DNA of 28,306 nucleotides from an uncultured Pseudomonadota bacterium (GCA_937958295.1 CALFEY010000090.1:1-28306), one strand, 5' to 3'. Shown: positions 1 through 7,080, numbered from the stretch's first letter. A program made the numbers and translations. Notes: generated by a model from the sequence alone, not told the origin.

Positions 1-2
1 TC

Positions 3-332
3 GGCGGCGGCTCGGTGCGTATTCACCGTCCCGAGGTGCAGCAAAAGGTCTTCGCCGCGCTCGGCATCTCGCCCGAAGACCAGCAGAAGAAGTTCGGCTT
101 CCTCCTCGACGCGCTCCAGTACGGCGCGCCGCCGCACGGCGGCATCGCGTTCGGTCTCGATCGCATCGTCACGCTCATGTGCGGCGCCGAGTCGATCCGC
201 GACGTGATCGCCTTCCCCAAGACGCAGCGCGGGCAGGACCTGCTCGTGGATGCGCCCACGGCGGTGACCGAGCAGCAGCTGCGCGACCTGCACATCCGCG
301 TGAGGCCCTCCGATTCGGTCAAGGTGGCGTAA
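3..332 (+). CDS. aspS: Aspartyl-tRNA synthetase, C-terminal part (5' end outside window)
   Basis: This is the last ~109 residues of a class II aspartyl-tRNA synthetase, which charges tRNA-Asp in the cytoplasm. The frame is open from the window edge and reads GGGSVRIHRPEVQ, so no start codon belongs here; the GTG at 15 is internal. Visible landmarks are the end of the catalytic domain: the GGIAFGLDRIVTLM segment is class II motif 3 with its ATP-binding arginine, and it is followed by the SIRDVIAFPKTQ region and the short basic tail typical of bacterial AspRS. A full-length bacterial enzyme is about 590-600 residues, so roughly four fifths lie upstream. The gene ends at TAA with no obvious terminator before the RNase gene. 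Whether it is the discriminating or the nondiscriminating (Asp/Asn) form cannot be judged from this part. Confidence 0.96.
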   Translation, partial: GGGSVRIHRPEVQQKVFAALGISPEDQQKKFGFLLDALQYGAPPHGGIAFGLDRIVTLMCGAESIRDVIAFPKTQRGQDLLVDAPTAVTEQQLRDLHIRVRPSDSVKVA

Positions 333-368
333 GCGCGCTTGGCGAGCGGTTGCAGTAAACTGGGGCGC

Positions 369-746
369 ATGCGGTCGATGCGCCCCTTTTCATGGCTGGC
401 GGCGTGGCTATGCGCCGCGCTGCTGCACGCCCCCGCGCCGGCGTTCGCCTTGGCAGCAGCCGAAGTCGCGGTCGACGCCCTCCCCAAGGAAGCGCGCGTC
501 GTGCTCGTGCAGATCAGAAGCGGCGGGCCCTTCCGCTACGAGCGCGATGGCGTGGTCTTCGGCAATCGCGAACGGCTGCTGCCGCAGAAGGCGCGCGGCT
601 ACTATCACGAGTACACCGTCCCCACCCCTGGCGCGCGCAACCGCGGCGCCCGCCGGATCGTGTGCGGCGGTTCCAACAAGCAGGACCCCGTCGTGTGCTA
701 CTACACGGCCGACCACTACCAGTCCTTTGCGAGGATCCGCGAATGA
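369..746 (+). CDS. Secreted guanyl-specific ribonuclease (barnase/RNase N1-T1 family)
   Basis: The 125-residue protein starts with a Sec-type signal peptide: basic start (MRSMR), hydrophobic core (WLAAWLCAALL) and an Ala-rich cleavage region near AFALA. The mature domain is a small microbial RNase that cleaves single-stranded RNA after guanine. Alignment by eye with barnase places the catalytic residues at E81 (HEYTV), R90 and R96 (ARRIV) and H116 (DHYQSF), corresponding to barnase E73, R83, R87 and H102. Two cysteines, C99 and C110, could form a disulfide after export. ATG 369 was chosen because the signal peptide begins there; ATG 378 is an alternative and the upstream TTG at 339 is unlikely. 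The stop overlaps the start of the barstar gene (ATGA), which suggests translational coupling of enzyme and inhibitor. The family is recognised confidently; the biological target is not known. Confidence 0.9.
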   Translation: MRSMRPFSWLAAWLCAALLHAPAPAFALAAAEVAVDALPKEARVVLVQIRSGGPFRYERDGVVFGNRERLLPQKARGYYHEYTVPTPGARNRGARRIVCGGSNKQDPVVCYYTADHYQSFARIRE

Positions 747-1132
747 AGGTCCCCGATCTTGCGAATGTGGAAGCGGCCGGCGTGCACCCGTGGACCGGCC
801 AGGCGGAACCCCTCAGGGCGGCGGCCGCGCAGGCCCATCTCAAGTTCTCGGCCTGCGCGCTTGGGCACGCACAGGATCGCGCGGCGGTCTTTGCCGAGCT
901 CGACAGCAAGCTCAAGCTGCCCGACCACTTCGGGCACAACTGGGATGCACTCGCCGACGTGATCGAGGACCGCGACTGGCTCGGCAAGACGGGCCGCGTG
1001 ATCCTGGTGACGGGTGTGACGGCCTATCGCAAGGATCATCCCAAGGATTGGGCCACCCTCGAGGACATCCTCGCCGAGGCCGCGGAGTTCTGGAAGGAGC
1101 TGCACGTTCCCTTCTGGGTGTTCACCGCCTAA
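743..1132 (+). CDS. Barstar-family ribonuclease inhibitor
   Basis: This 129-residue cytoplasmic protein has the barstar fold signature in its second half: a PDHFGHNWDALADVIED stretch (about residues 60-76), then a hydrophobic strand (RVILVTGV) and a C-terminal helix ending in a beta strand (PFWVFTA). D68 and D72 correspond to barstar D35 and D39, the acidic residues that plug the RNase active site; barstar W38 is Ala71 here. The start ATG overlaps the RNase stop by four bases, so the immunity protein is made together with the RNase, as expected for protection against enzyme that folds before export. It carries ~40 extra N-terminal residues compared with the 89-residue Bacillus barstar, which is common in proteobacterial homologues. 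The pairing with the adjacent RNase is inferred from adjacency. Confidence 0.9.
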   Translation: MKVPDLANVEAAGVHPWTGQAEPLRAAAAQAHLKFSACALGHAQDRAAVFAELDSKLKLPDHFGHNWDALADVIEDRDWLGKTGRVILVTGVTAYRKDHPKDWATLEDILAEAAEFWKELHVPFWVFTA

Positions 1133-1144
1133 GACGGCGCCGTC

Positions 1145-1663
1145 GTGGTGGCGCGCGTCGTCCGGTCCCCGACAGTCTTAACCCCGATCCGCCCCGTGGT
1201 GCGTTACAAGATCCCGATATCGACGCTCGTGCTCGTCTACACGCCGGGCCTTGCGGTGCTCCTGCTGGAGCGCGCCGATTTCCCGGGACACTGGCAGTCC
1301 GTGACAGGCAGCCAGGAGCCGGGGGAGACGCTCGCCGAGACGGCGCGCCGCGAGCTGGCCGAAGAGACGGGCATCGACGCCGCGCTCTACGGCGGCGTGG
1401 TCGATTGGAAGATGCACAACGACTTCGAGATCTTCAGGCAATGGTCGCATCGCTACGCCCCGGGCACCACCCACAACACCGAGCACGTGTTCGGTCTTGC
1501 GGTGCCCACGGAGGTGCCGGTCACGCTCGCCCCCCGGGAGCACCTGCGCTTCGCGTGGCTGCCTTGGCGCGAGGCTGCCGCCCGTTGCTTCTCGTGGACC
1601 AACCAGGCGGCCATCGAAGCGCTTCCCGCGCACTTGGCCGTCCAGACAAGGAAACTCGCATGA
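1145..1663 (+). CDS. nudB: Dihydroneopterin triphosphate diphosphatase (Nudix, NudB-type)
   Basis: The protein contains a perfect Nudix box (G-x5-E-x7-RE-L-x-EE-x-G-I) at about residues 55-77, the Mg-binding loop for pyrophosphate hydrolysis. Outside the box it matches E. coli NudB closely by eye: WQSVTGS, FEIF, HRYAPG-T-NTE and a C-terminal W-N-QAIE helix. NudB removes pyrophosphate from 7,8-dihydroneopterin triphosphate, the second step of folate synthesis. The GTG at 1145 gives 172 residues; NudB is normally about 150, so the true start may be one of the GTG codons at 1196/1199 just before RYKIPISTLVLVY. No strong ribosome binding site decides this. The 3' end overlaps the next start by four bases (ATGA). 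In betaproteobacteria nudB often follows aspS, which fits. Confidence 0.92.
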   Translation: MVARVVRSPTVLTPIRPVVRYKIPISTLVLVYTPGLAVLLLERADFPGHWQSVTGSQEPGETLAETARRELAEETGIDAALYGGVVDWKMHNDFEIFRQWSHRYAPGTTHNTEHVFGLAVPTEVPVTLAPREHLRFAWLPWREAAARCFSWTNQAAIEALPAHLAVQTRKLA

Positions 1664-2382
1664 CCCGACCGTTCCGTCACGCCACCCTGCTCGTCGCCGC
1701 GGCCGCCTTCGCCTCCTCGAGCCTGCTGCGCGCTGCCGAGCCGCCGCCGCCCACGGTGCCTGTGGTCACCGTATCCGCGTCGGCCACCAGCACGGTGGCC
1801 AACGACCGCATGTTCGCCTGGCTACGCGTGGAAGTGGACAACCCCGATCCCGCGCGCGCCGCCGCCGACGTGAACGGCAAGATCGGCAAGGCGCTCGCGC
1901 GCATCAAGGGCACGCCGGGCGTGGAAGTCAAGACCTCCGGCTACTCGTCCTACCAGGTGAGCGAGAAGAACCAGCCCTCGCGCTGGCGCGTGACGCAATC
2001 GATTACGCTCGAAGGCGCCGACTTCGCCACGGTGGCCGCACTCCTGACCCGGCTGCAGGCGGAGGACGGCCTCGTGCTCTCCGGCATGAACTTCGACGTG
2101 AGTCGCGATGCCCGCCGCAAGGCCGAGGACGCGCTCACCGACCAGGCGATCAAGTCGTGGCAGGCGCGTGCGCAGAACGCCGCACGTGCCCTGGGCTACG
2201 ACGCCTGGCGCACCGGGCGCATCAACGTGATGACCACCGAGCCCAACCGGCCGATGCCGATGATGCGCATGGCCGCCTCCTCCGTCGCGGCGGCGCCGCC
2301 GGTGAGCGTCGAGGGGGGCAACACCGAAGTCAGCGTGACCGTGTCGGGGGAAGCAGTGCTGGATGGCGCGCGCTCCCGATAG
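1660..2382 (+). CDS. SIMPL-domain (DUF541) periplasmic protein
   Basis: The 240-residue protein has a signal peptide (basic MTRPFRH, hydrophobic LLVAAAAFASSSLL, AEPPPP after cleavage) and a SIMPL/DUF541 domain over most of its length. Features typical of the family are the early VVTVSASATSTV strand, a region of alternating basic and acidic residues with KIGKALARIK, the SGYSSY segment, and the closing VSVTVSGEAVL strand. Family members are periplasmic or outer-membrane-associated oligomers (for example BP26/YggE) with no agreed biochemical function; some are linked to oxidative stress. A methionine- and proline-rich stretch (NRPMPMMRM, about residues 193-201) interrupts the C-terminal part. 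Translation is probably coupled to nudB through the ATGA overlap. It ends facing purU, 48 bases away. Confidence 0.88.
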   Translation: MTRPFRHATLLVAAAAFASSSLLRAAEPPPPTVPVVTVSASATSTVANDRMFAWLRVEVDNPDPARAAADVNGKIGKALARIKGTPGVEVKTSGYSSYQVSEKNQPSRWRVTQSITLEGADFATVAALLTRLQAEDGLVLSGMNFDVSRDARRKAEDALTDQAIKSWQARAQNAARALGYDAWRTGRINVMTTEPNRPMPMMRMAASSVAAAPPVSVEGGNTEVSVTVSGEAVLDGARSR

Positions 2383-2430
2383 CGGAATCTCCCGGTCACT
2401 TCGCGCCGCTCGCCGGATCGCTGCCCGCGC

Positions 2431-3336
2431 TCATGCGAAGACCACCGTCTTGGAGCCGTTCAAGAACACGCGCCGCTCCAGATGCGCCCGGACCGCGCTG
2501 GCGAGCGTCTGCGCCTCGATGTCGCGGCCGACGGTCGTGAGCTCCTGAGCCGACATCGCGTGCGTCACGGGAGCGACCCGTTGCTCGATGATGGGTCCCT
2601 CGTCGAGGTCGGTCGTGACGTAGTGGGCGGTGGCCCCGATGAGCTTGACGCCGCGCGCGTGCGCCTGATGATAGGGCTTGGCGCCTTTGAAGCTCGGCAG
2701 GAACGAGTGGTGGATATTGATGGCCCGGCCCACGAGAGCCTTGCACAGGTCTGAGCTCAGTACCTGCATGTAGCGCGCGAGCACCACGAGCTCGGCGTCG
2801 AGCTCGCGCACGAGGGCGAGCACCTGCGCCTCCTGGCGAGCGCGGGTTTCGGGGGCCACGGGAAGCCAGTGGAACGGCACGCCGTAGCCACGGACGAGCG
2901 CCTCCGCATCGGGGTGATTGGACACGACCGCCACGGGCTCCATCCGCAGCGCGCCGGTACGGTGGCGGTAGAGGAGATCGTTCAGGCAATGGTCCTGGCG
3001 CGACGCCATGATCAACACCCGCGCCCGGCGCTGCTGCTCCTCGATCGACCAGTCCATGCCGAAGGACACCGCCACGTCGGCGAATCCGCCACGCAGCGCC
3101 GCAGCGACCGCCCCGTCCAGTGCCTCGAAGACCACCCGCATGTGGAAGCGGCACGTGTCCGGATCGCCGAACTGCGCGGACTCCAGGATGTTGCAACTGC
3201 GGGCCGCGAGGAACGTGCCGACCGCACCCACGATGCCCGGCCGGTCGTCGCACACGAGCGTCAGGATGTAGCGGGGTCCGCGATCCCCGGAGGCGCGATT
3301 GGCATCCGGCGAAGTTGCACCATATACTCTCGTCAT
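2431..3336 (-). CDS. purU: Formyltetrahydrofolate deformylase
   Basis: PurU hydrolyses 10-formyl-THF to formate and THF, balancing one-carbon pools. The N-terminal ACT domain (about residues 22-105) carries the DDRPGIVGAVGTFL motif; the C-terminal formyltransferase fold has the catalytic signature NIHHSFLPSFKG (N207, H209) and D245 in the TTDLDEGP loop. Length is 301 residues from ATG 3336, slightly longer than the usual 280-290 because of a ~20-residue N-terminal lead. No Shine-Dalgarno sequence is seen upstream, and no other ATG, GTG or TTG fits between this ATG and the ACT domain. The start codon lies only seven bases from the start of the divergent GntR gene, inside a candidate operator, so its promoter must lie within the GntR coding region. 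Enzyme identity is secure; regulation by the neighbour is inference. Confidence 0.93.
   Translation of the reverse strand: MTRVYGATSPDANRASGDRGPRYILTLVCDDRPGIVGAVGTFLAARSCNILESAQFGDPDTCRFHMRVVFEALDGAVAAALRGGFADVAVSFGMDWSIEEQQRRARVLIMASRQDHCLNDLLYRHRTGALRMEPVAVVSNHPDAEALVRGYGVPFHWLPVAPETRARQEAQVLALVRELDAELVVLARYMQVLSSDLCKALVGRAINIHHSFLPSFKGAKPYHQAHARGVKLIGATAHYVTTDLDEGPIIEQRVAPVTHAMSAQELTTVGRDIEAQTLASAVRAHLERRVFLNGSKTVVFA
3299..3328 (+). promoter_or_regulatory. Predicted sigma-70 promoter of the GntR regulator gene
   Basis: TTGGCA (3299-3304) and TATACT (3323-3328) each match the sigma-70 consensus at five of six bases, with 18 bases between them. A start site near 3335 would leave only about eight bases before the GntR ATG, which agrees with the lack of a ribosome binding site. 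The same layout (TTGACA, 18 bases, TATGGT) is found before the ABC transporter. Confidence 0.6.
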
Positions 3337-3341
3337 ATCAG
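3323..3341 (+). promoter_or_regulatory. Candidate GntR operator, copy 1 (TAT-N8-CATATCAG)
   Basis: TAT at 3323-3325, eight bases, then CATATCAG at 3334-3341. The site covers the -10 box and predicted start site of the GntR promoter and also the purU start codon. The same 19-bp pattern occurs at 5756-5774 and 5848-5866. Binding by the adjacent GntR protein is inferred from position only. Confidence 0.5.
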
Positions 3342-3343
3342 CT

Positions 3344-4054
3344 ATGCCCAACAAGAAGAAGACTACGCACGCACCGGCCCGGGTCCCGCGCGTGCCCGAG
3401 GCTCCCGCAGAGCCCGCGACGCTCACCGACCGTGCCTACGCGCTGCTCGAGGAAATGATCGTGCACGGGACGCTCGCGCCCGGTGCGGTGGTCACGGAGA
3501 CGATGCTGGCCGACCGCCTGGAGATCGGGCGCACGCCCATCCGCGAGGCACTGCAGCGCCTGGCCCGCGAGCACCTCGTGAGCATCCAGCCGCGCCGCAG
3601 CGTGACCATCGCGCCCATCGACGTCCGCGGGCAGCTGCGCATGCTCGAGCTGCGCCGTGCGGTGGAAACGCTGGTTGCGGTCAGCGCCGCCAAGCGCGCG
3701 AGCCTCGACGAGCGCGAGCGGTTCGGCGAGCTCGCCGACGCCTTCGAGCGCAGCGCCAAGGTTCGCGACGAGGTCACCTTCATGCGCGTGGACCGCGAGT
3801 TCAACGAGCTTTGCATCCTGGCGGCGCGCAACGAGTTTGCCGCGGCCAGCATGCGCCTCATCGCACCGCTCGCGCGTCGCTACTGGATCCACTATTCGCC
3901 CAAGACCGGGGACTTCCTGCTGATCGCCCGGCTCCACGCGAGCTTGGCGCGCGCCATCTCGCTCAATCGTCCGCGCGACGCCGCGCGCGAAGTGGGCCAG
4001 CTCCTCGACGCCGTCGAGGTTTTCACGCGAGGCACCGTCACGGCCGATTTCTAG
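3344..4054 (+). CDS. GntR-family transcriptional regulator with FCD effector domain
   Basis: This 236-residue protein has a basic, Ala/Pro-rich lead, a GntR winged helix-turn-helix (about residues 26-92, with TDRAYALLEEMIVHG and the hallmark GRTPIREALQRL) and an all-helical FCD domain (about 100-225). FCD domains usually bind a metal through D-x3-H plus two further His; here the first motif reads D150-REF-N154, so one ligand position is Asn, and H183 and H198 are the remaining candidates. A different effector or metal mode is possible. The chosen ATG has no Shine-Dalgarno sequence but lies just after a good promoter, so the message may be nearly leaderless. The 3' end overlaps the convergent PanB-like gene by 17 bases. 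From context it probably represses itself, the PhyH/PanB-like operon and the ABC importer. Confidence 0.9.
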   Translation: MPNKKKTTHAPARVPRVPEAPAEPATLTDRAYALLEEMIVHGTLAPGAVVTETMLADRLEIGRTPIREALQRLAREHLVSIQPRRSVTIAPIDVRGQLRMLELRRAVETLVAVSAAKRASLDERERFGELADAFERSAKVRDEVTFMRVDREFNELCILAARNEFAAASMRLIAPLARRYWIHYSPKTGDFLLIARLHASLARAISLNRPRDAAREVGQLLDAVEVFTRGTVTADF

Positions 4055-4913
4055 GCACGCCCGCGAGATCGGCCAGGCGTGCCCGTGCGTCGTCAGCCAT
4101 CGCGTAGCCGTGCTCTTCCGCCGGGAACGTTCCGGCACGCACCTCCGCGCAGTAGCGCGACAACGCCTCCACCGCGGTGCCCGCGACGTTGGCGTACCGC
4201 TTGACGAACTTGGGGGACAGCCGGTCGAAGGCGCCGATGAGATCGTAGGCGAGGAGCACCTGGCCCGTGGTGGACGGCCCGGCCCCGATGCCGAACGTGA
4301 AGATGTCCACGGCCGCGTCCACAGCCGCGCCGACCGGCGCCGGCACGGCCTCCACTTCGAGCCCCACGCCGCCGGCCTCCTGGATGGCCACCGCATCCGC
4401 CACGATCTCCAACGCTGCCTCGGCGCTCCGACCCTGGATGCGAAAGCCGCCGTAGTGGTGCATGAAATGCGGGCACATCCCCACGTGGCCCATCATCGGA
4501 ACGCCGGCGTCGGCCACCGCCTGCAGGACCTTGCGCTGCCGGCGTCCCGCCTGCAGCTTCACGCAGTCCACGCCGCCCTCCTTCATCAAGCGAACGGCAT
4601 GGCGGACCGCGCTCTTGGGCGTGGCCACCGAGCCGTAGGGCATCGCGCCGATCACGAGGGTGTGGGGAGCGCCCCGGCGCACCGCCTGGCAGTGCGCGAT
4701 CATGGTGTCGAGCGTGAGCGGCAGCGTGTTGTCGTGACCGTAGCTGATCATCGACAGGCTGTCGCCGACGATGAGCGCATCGGCGCCCGCGCGCTCTGCC
4801 CACTGCGCGGTGAGGAAGTCCGGCGTGGACACCATCACGATCTTGCGCGCCTCGCGCTTGGCCGCCTGCAGGTCCGGCAAGGTCAGGCGCTTGCGCGCTG
4901 CGGGCTCGCTCAT
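4038..4913 (-). CDS. PanB-like enzyme (ketopantoate hydroxymethyltransferase family, divergent)
   Basis: The 291-residue protein follows E. coli PanB along its whole length: VGDSLSM, GHDNTLPLT, AVRRGAP, GHVGM, GGFRIQGR, GIGAG and a final EEHGY. PanB transfers a hydroxymethyl group from methylene-THF to 2-oxoisovalerate in pantothenate synthesis. Metal ligand D45 of E. coli is kept (D51), but D84 is Ala (GAMPY, residue 90) and E114 is Gln (VKLQAG, residue 121); K112, H136 and E181 equivalents remain. It also has ~25 extra residues at the ends. Together with its place downstream of a PhyH oxygenase (4-bp overlap, same operon) and beside a transporter, this argues for a catabolic or altered aldolase/transferase role rather than housekeeping pantothenate synthesis. 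A true panB could still be this gene if no other copy exists in the genome. Confidence 0.85.
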   Translation of the reverse strand: MSEPAARKRLTLPDLQAAKREARKIVMVSTPDFLTAQWAERAGADALIVGDSLSMISYGHDNTLPLTLDTMIAHCQAVRRGAPHTLVIGAMPYGSVATPKSAVRHAVRLMKEGGVDCVKLQAGRRQRKVLQAVADAGVPMMGHVGMCPHFMHHYGGFRIQGRSAEAALEIVADAVAIQEAGGVGLEVEAVPAPVGAAVDAAVDIFTFGIGAGPSTTGQVLLAYDLIGAFDRLSPKFVKRYANVAGTAVEALSRYCAEVRAGTFPAEEHGYAMADDARARLADLAGVPRNRP

Positions 4914-5734
4914 GGCCGGAACTCGCTCTTCCCCGTGCCTTCCATGAGGCCGCTCAGCACGCGCGAAACCGCGTCCTCGTGCGCGGCGAGCGCCGCGGCA
5001 TCCATGTCGGCCACCGGCCGAGGCTCGTGGTCGAAGTGGCCATGCCGGTCCACCCCGCGTACGACCATCGCGGAGTCGCGGAAGCGCAGCTGCCGCACGT
5101 GCGTGGGCATGTAGCGGATGGCCACGCCGATGCGCCGGTCAGACGAGCGGTTGGGCTTCGAGCCGTGCACCAGCTTGATGTGATGCAGGGACATTTCCCC
5201 CGGCCGTAGCGCGAGGCCAACCGCCTTGCTCTCGTCGACTTCCACCGCGAGCTCCTGGCCGCGGGAGAGCAGGTTGTCCTTGTCAAAGGTATCCACGTGC
5301 GGGAACTGGTCGACGAGGTGGGTGCCCGGAATCACCTGCATGTAGCCGCTCTCGTCCGAGGCTTCGCTCAGGGCCACCCAGGCGGTGACGACGTCGGCGG
5401 GCTCGAGGCCCCAGTACGTCGAGTCCTGGTGCCAGCTCACGAACGAGCGATTGTCGGGCTCCTTGGCAAAGAGGTGGACGTTCCAGCAGAGGATGTCGGG
5501 CCCGAGCACGTCCTCCACGGCGTCGAGGATCCGCTCGTTGCGCACCAGCTCGTCACACCACGTGAAGAGCAGGTTGACCTTGTGCCGCAAGTTGCTCTCG
5601 AGCTTCCGTCCGGTCTTGCGCTCGTAGGCCTCGAGGCGATCGCGGAACGAGCGCGCCTCGCCCTCCTCGAGCACCCGTATCGGCGCCACGAACCCGTCGT
5701 CGGTGTACTGCCGGATCTGCTCCTTGTTCAACAT
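4910..5734 (-). CDS. Phytanoyl-CoA dioxygenase (PhyH) family Fe(II)/2-oxoglutarate oxygenase
   Basis: This 274-residue protein has the PhyH double-stranded beta-helix iron site: H102 and D104 in SWHQDSTYWG, the distal H190 in LVHGSKPNRS, and arginines R200/R201 to bind the 2-oxoglutarate carboxylate. PhyH-family enzymes hydroxylate an unactivated carbon using O2 and 2-oxoglutarate; substrates range from acyl-CoAs to betaine-like compounds and natural products, so the substrate cannot be named. The ATG is supported by a strong GGAGGA ribosome binding site eight bases upstream (around 5740-5745). It is the first gene of a two-gene operon with the PanB-like enzyme, and it diverges from an ABC importer across 165 bases that contain two copies of the shared operator motif. 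It probably acts on the imported compound. Confidence 0.9.
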   Translation of the reverse strand: MLNKEQIRQYTDDGFVAPIRVLEEGEARSFRDRLEAYERKTGRKLESNLRHKVNLLFTWCDELVRNERILDAVEDVLGPDILCWNVHLFAKEPDNRSFVSWHQDSTYWGLEPADVVTAWVALSEASDESGYMQVIPGTHLVDQFPHVDTFDKDNLLSRGQELAVEVDESKAVGLALRPGEMSLHHIKLVHGSKPNRSSDRRIGVAIRYMPTHVRQLRFRDSAMVVRGVDRHGHFDHEPRPVADMDAAALAAHEDAVSRVLSGLMEGTGKSEFRP

Positions 5735-5755
5735 GGCATTCCTCCACAGTTATCA

Positions 5756-5774
5756 TATGTGCAGAATATATCAC
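5756..5774 (+). promoter_or_regulatory. Candidate GntR operator, copy 2 (TAT-N8-TATATCAC)
   Basis: TAT 5756-5758, eight bases, TATATCAC 5767-5774. On the minus strand it overlaps a likely -10 box for the PhyH gene (TATGAT, complement of 5752-5757) and lies 22 bases upstream of the PhyH start codon. No convincing -35 was found for that promoter, which would suit an activated or repressed weak promoter. Confidence 0.45.
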
Positions 5775-5823
5775 CATGAAATGCACTCCCCCGACAAGTG
5801 TCCGGGCGAACCCCAGGACAATC

Positions 5824-5853
5824 TTGACAAGCATTCTTGGCACCCGGTATGGT
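5824..5853 (+). promoter_or_regulatory. Predicted sigma-70 promoter of the ABC transporter operon
   Basis: A perfect -35 TTGACA (5824-5829) is followed after 18 bases by TATGGT (5848-5853, four of six matches). A start site near 5860 would give a ~40-base leader containing the GGAGG ribosome binding site at 5886-5890. The candidate operator begins exactly at the -10 box. Confidence 0.65.
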
Positions 5854-5866
5854 GAGAACATATCAG
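5848..5866 (+). promoter_or_regulatory. Candidate GntR operator, copy 3 (TAT-N8-CATATCAG)
   Basis: TAT 5848-5850, eight bases, CATATCAG 5859-5866. The last eight bases are identical to copy 1, and the position relative to the -10 box is the same in both promoters. A protein bound here would cover the -10 box and the transcription start, as expected for a repressor. Confidence 0.5.
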
Positions 5867-5899
5867 GGCCGTTAAGCGCCTTCCCGGAGGAACCACACC

Positions 5900-7075
5900 A
5901 TGATGAAGTCCATACGCGCCAGCGGCGCGGCAGCTCTTCTCGCACTGTCCACGCTGGGTCCGGCTCACGCCCAGGAGACCCTCAAGATCGGGCAGATCGA
6001 GGCGCAGACCGGGCCGCTCGCCACCTACGGCTGGATCAACCACCAGGGCGCCGCGCTCGCCGTGGACGAAATCAACCGCGCCGGCGGCTTCGAGGTCGCG
6101 GGCAAGAAATACAACTTGCAGCTCGTGGCGCCCGACAACCGCGGCAATCCGCAGGAGGCGCTCATCCAGCTGAAGCAGCTCCTCGAGCGTGATCGCGTCA
6201 AGTTCGTCTTCGGCCCCTTTCTGTCCAACGTGTTCAACGGCGTGGAGCCCTATGCCAGCCAGAACAACGGCAAGTTCCTGCTGATGGGCGGAGCCACGTC
6301 CATGCACGCCGCCGCCGGCCAGGCGGGCAAGGACTACGTCGTGCGCACGTGGAACTGGGATGGCGGCGAAGGCGGCTTCGGCAGCGCGATGGTGGCCTAC
6401 CTCAAGCAGCAGGGGGCCAAGAAGGTCGCGATGCTCATGCAGAACGACGCGGCGGGCAAGGTGCTCGTCGACACCTACACCCAGATCTTCAAGCAGCATG
6501 GGATCGAGCTGCAGGTGGAGATGTTCGAGCCCGGCACCAAGGACTTCACGGCCGTGCTCGCCAAGCTCGCCCAGGGCAAGCCCGACTACCTCTTCCCGGG
6601 TTACGTCGACGCCGTGCTGCACGACATCGTCCGCCAAGCCACCGAGACGCAGCTCTTCACGCGCTTCTTCCTGGTGCGCGGCTCGCTCGCCCCCGGCCTC
6701 AAGAACAAGGACCAGATCCAGGATTACATCGTCTACACACCCAAGTACTTCGAAGAAGCGGAGAAGACGGAGGCCAAGACCAAGGCCTTCGTCACGGCGT
6801 ACAAGAATTTCTACAAGCGCGACTTCCCGTACGACGTGGCGCCGCTGTGCTCATCGGCCTGCTATGACCACGTGTACATGCTGGTCGATGCCATGAAGCG
6901 CGCCGGCACGGTCGACGACGTGGCCAAGGTCAAGGCCGCGCTCACGTCCACGCCGTACAAGGGCGTGTGGAACATCGGCTACACCGGGAGCGAGGCTGTG
7001 TTCGGCTTCGATGTCGTCCACATGAAGAAAGGTGGCGCCATCAAGGTCACGAGCGTCGATCCGCTCAAGCGCTAG
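5900..7075 (+). CDS. ABC transporter substrate-binding protein (LivJ/type 1 periplasmic-binding fold)
   Basis: The 391-residue protein starts with a signal peptide ending near GPAHA-QE and continues as a Leu/Ile/Val-type periplasmic receptor: LKIGQIEAQTGPLATYG at the first strand, AVDEINRAGGF, a QLKQLLERDRVKFVFGPFLS segment, and the second-lobe KKVAMLMQNDAAGK. A signal peptide, GGAGG ribosome binding site and tight linkage to permease and ATPase genes (5 bases to the next gene) mark it as the receptor of this importer. Family members bind amino acids, amides, urea or aromatic acids, so the ligand is open; the linked PhyH and PanB-like enzymes suggest an organic acid or amino-acid-like compound. 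A CSSAC pair (about residues 315-319) is unusual and could form a disulfide in the periplasm. Confidence 0.93.
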   Translation: MMKSIRASGAAALLALSTLGPAHAQETLKIGQIEAQTGPLATYGWINHQGAALAVDEINRAGGFEVAGKKYNLQLVAPDNRGNPQEALIQLKQLLERDRVKFVFGPFLSNVFNGVEPYASQNNGKFLLMGGATSMHAAAGQAGKDYVVRTWNWDGGEGGFGSAMVAYLKQQGAKKVAMLMQNDAAGKVLVDTYTQIFKQHGIELQVEMFEPGTKDFTAVLAKLAQGKPDYLFPGYVDAVLHDIVRQATETQLFTRFFLVRGSLAPGLKNKDQIQDYIVYTPKYFEEAEKTEAKTKAFVTAYKNFYKRDFPYDVAPLCSSACYDHVYMLVDAMKRAGTVDDVAKVKAALTSTPYKGVWNIGYTGSEAVFGFDVVHMKKGGAIKVTSVDPLKR

Positions 7076-7080
7076 CCGGC

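Noticed and set aside
2396..3253. Second long minus-strand frame over purU
   Set aside because: Shadow of purU; very Arg/Gly-rich with no recognisable motif.
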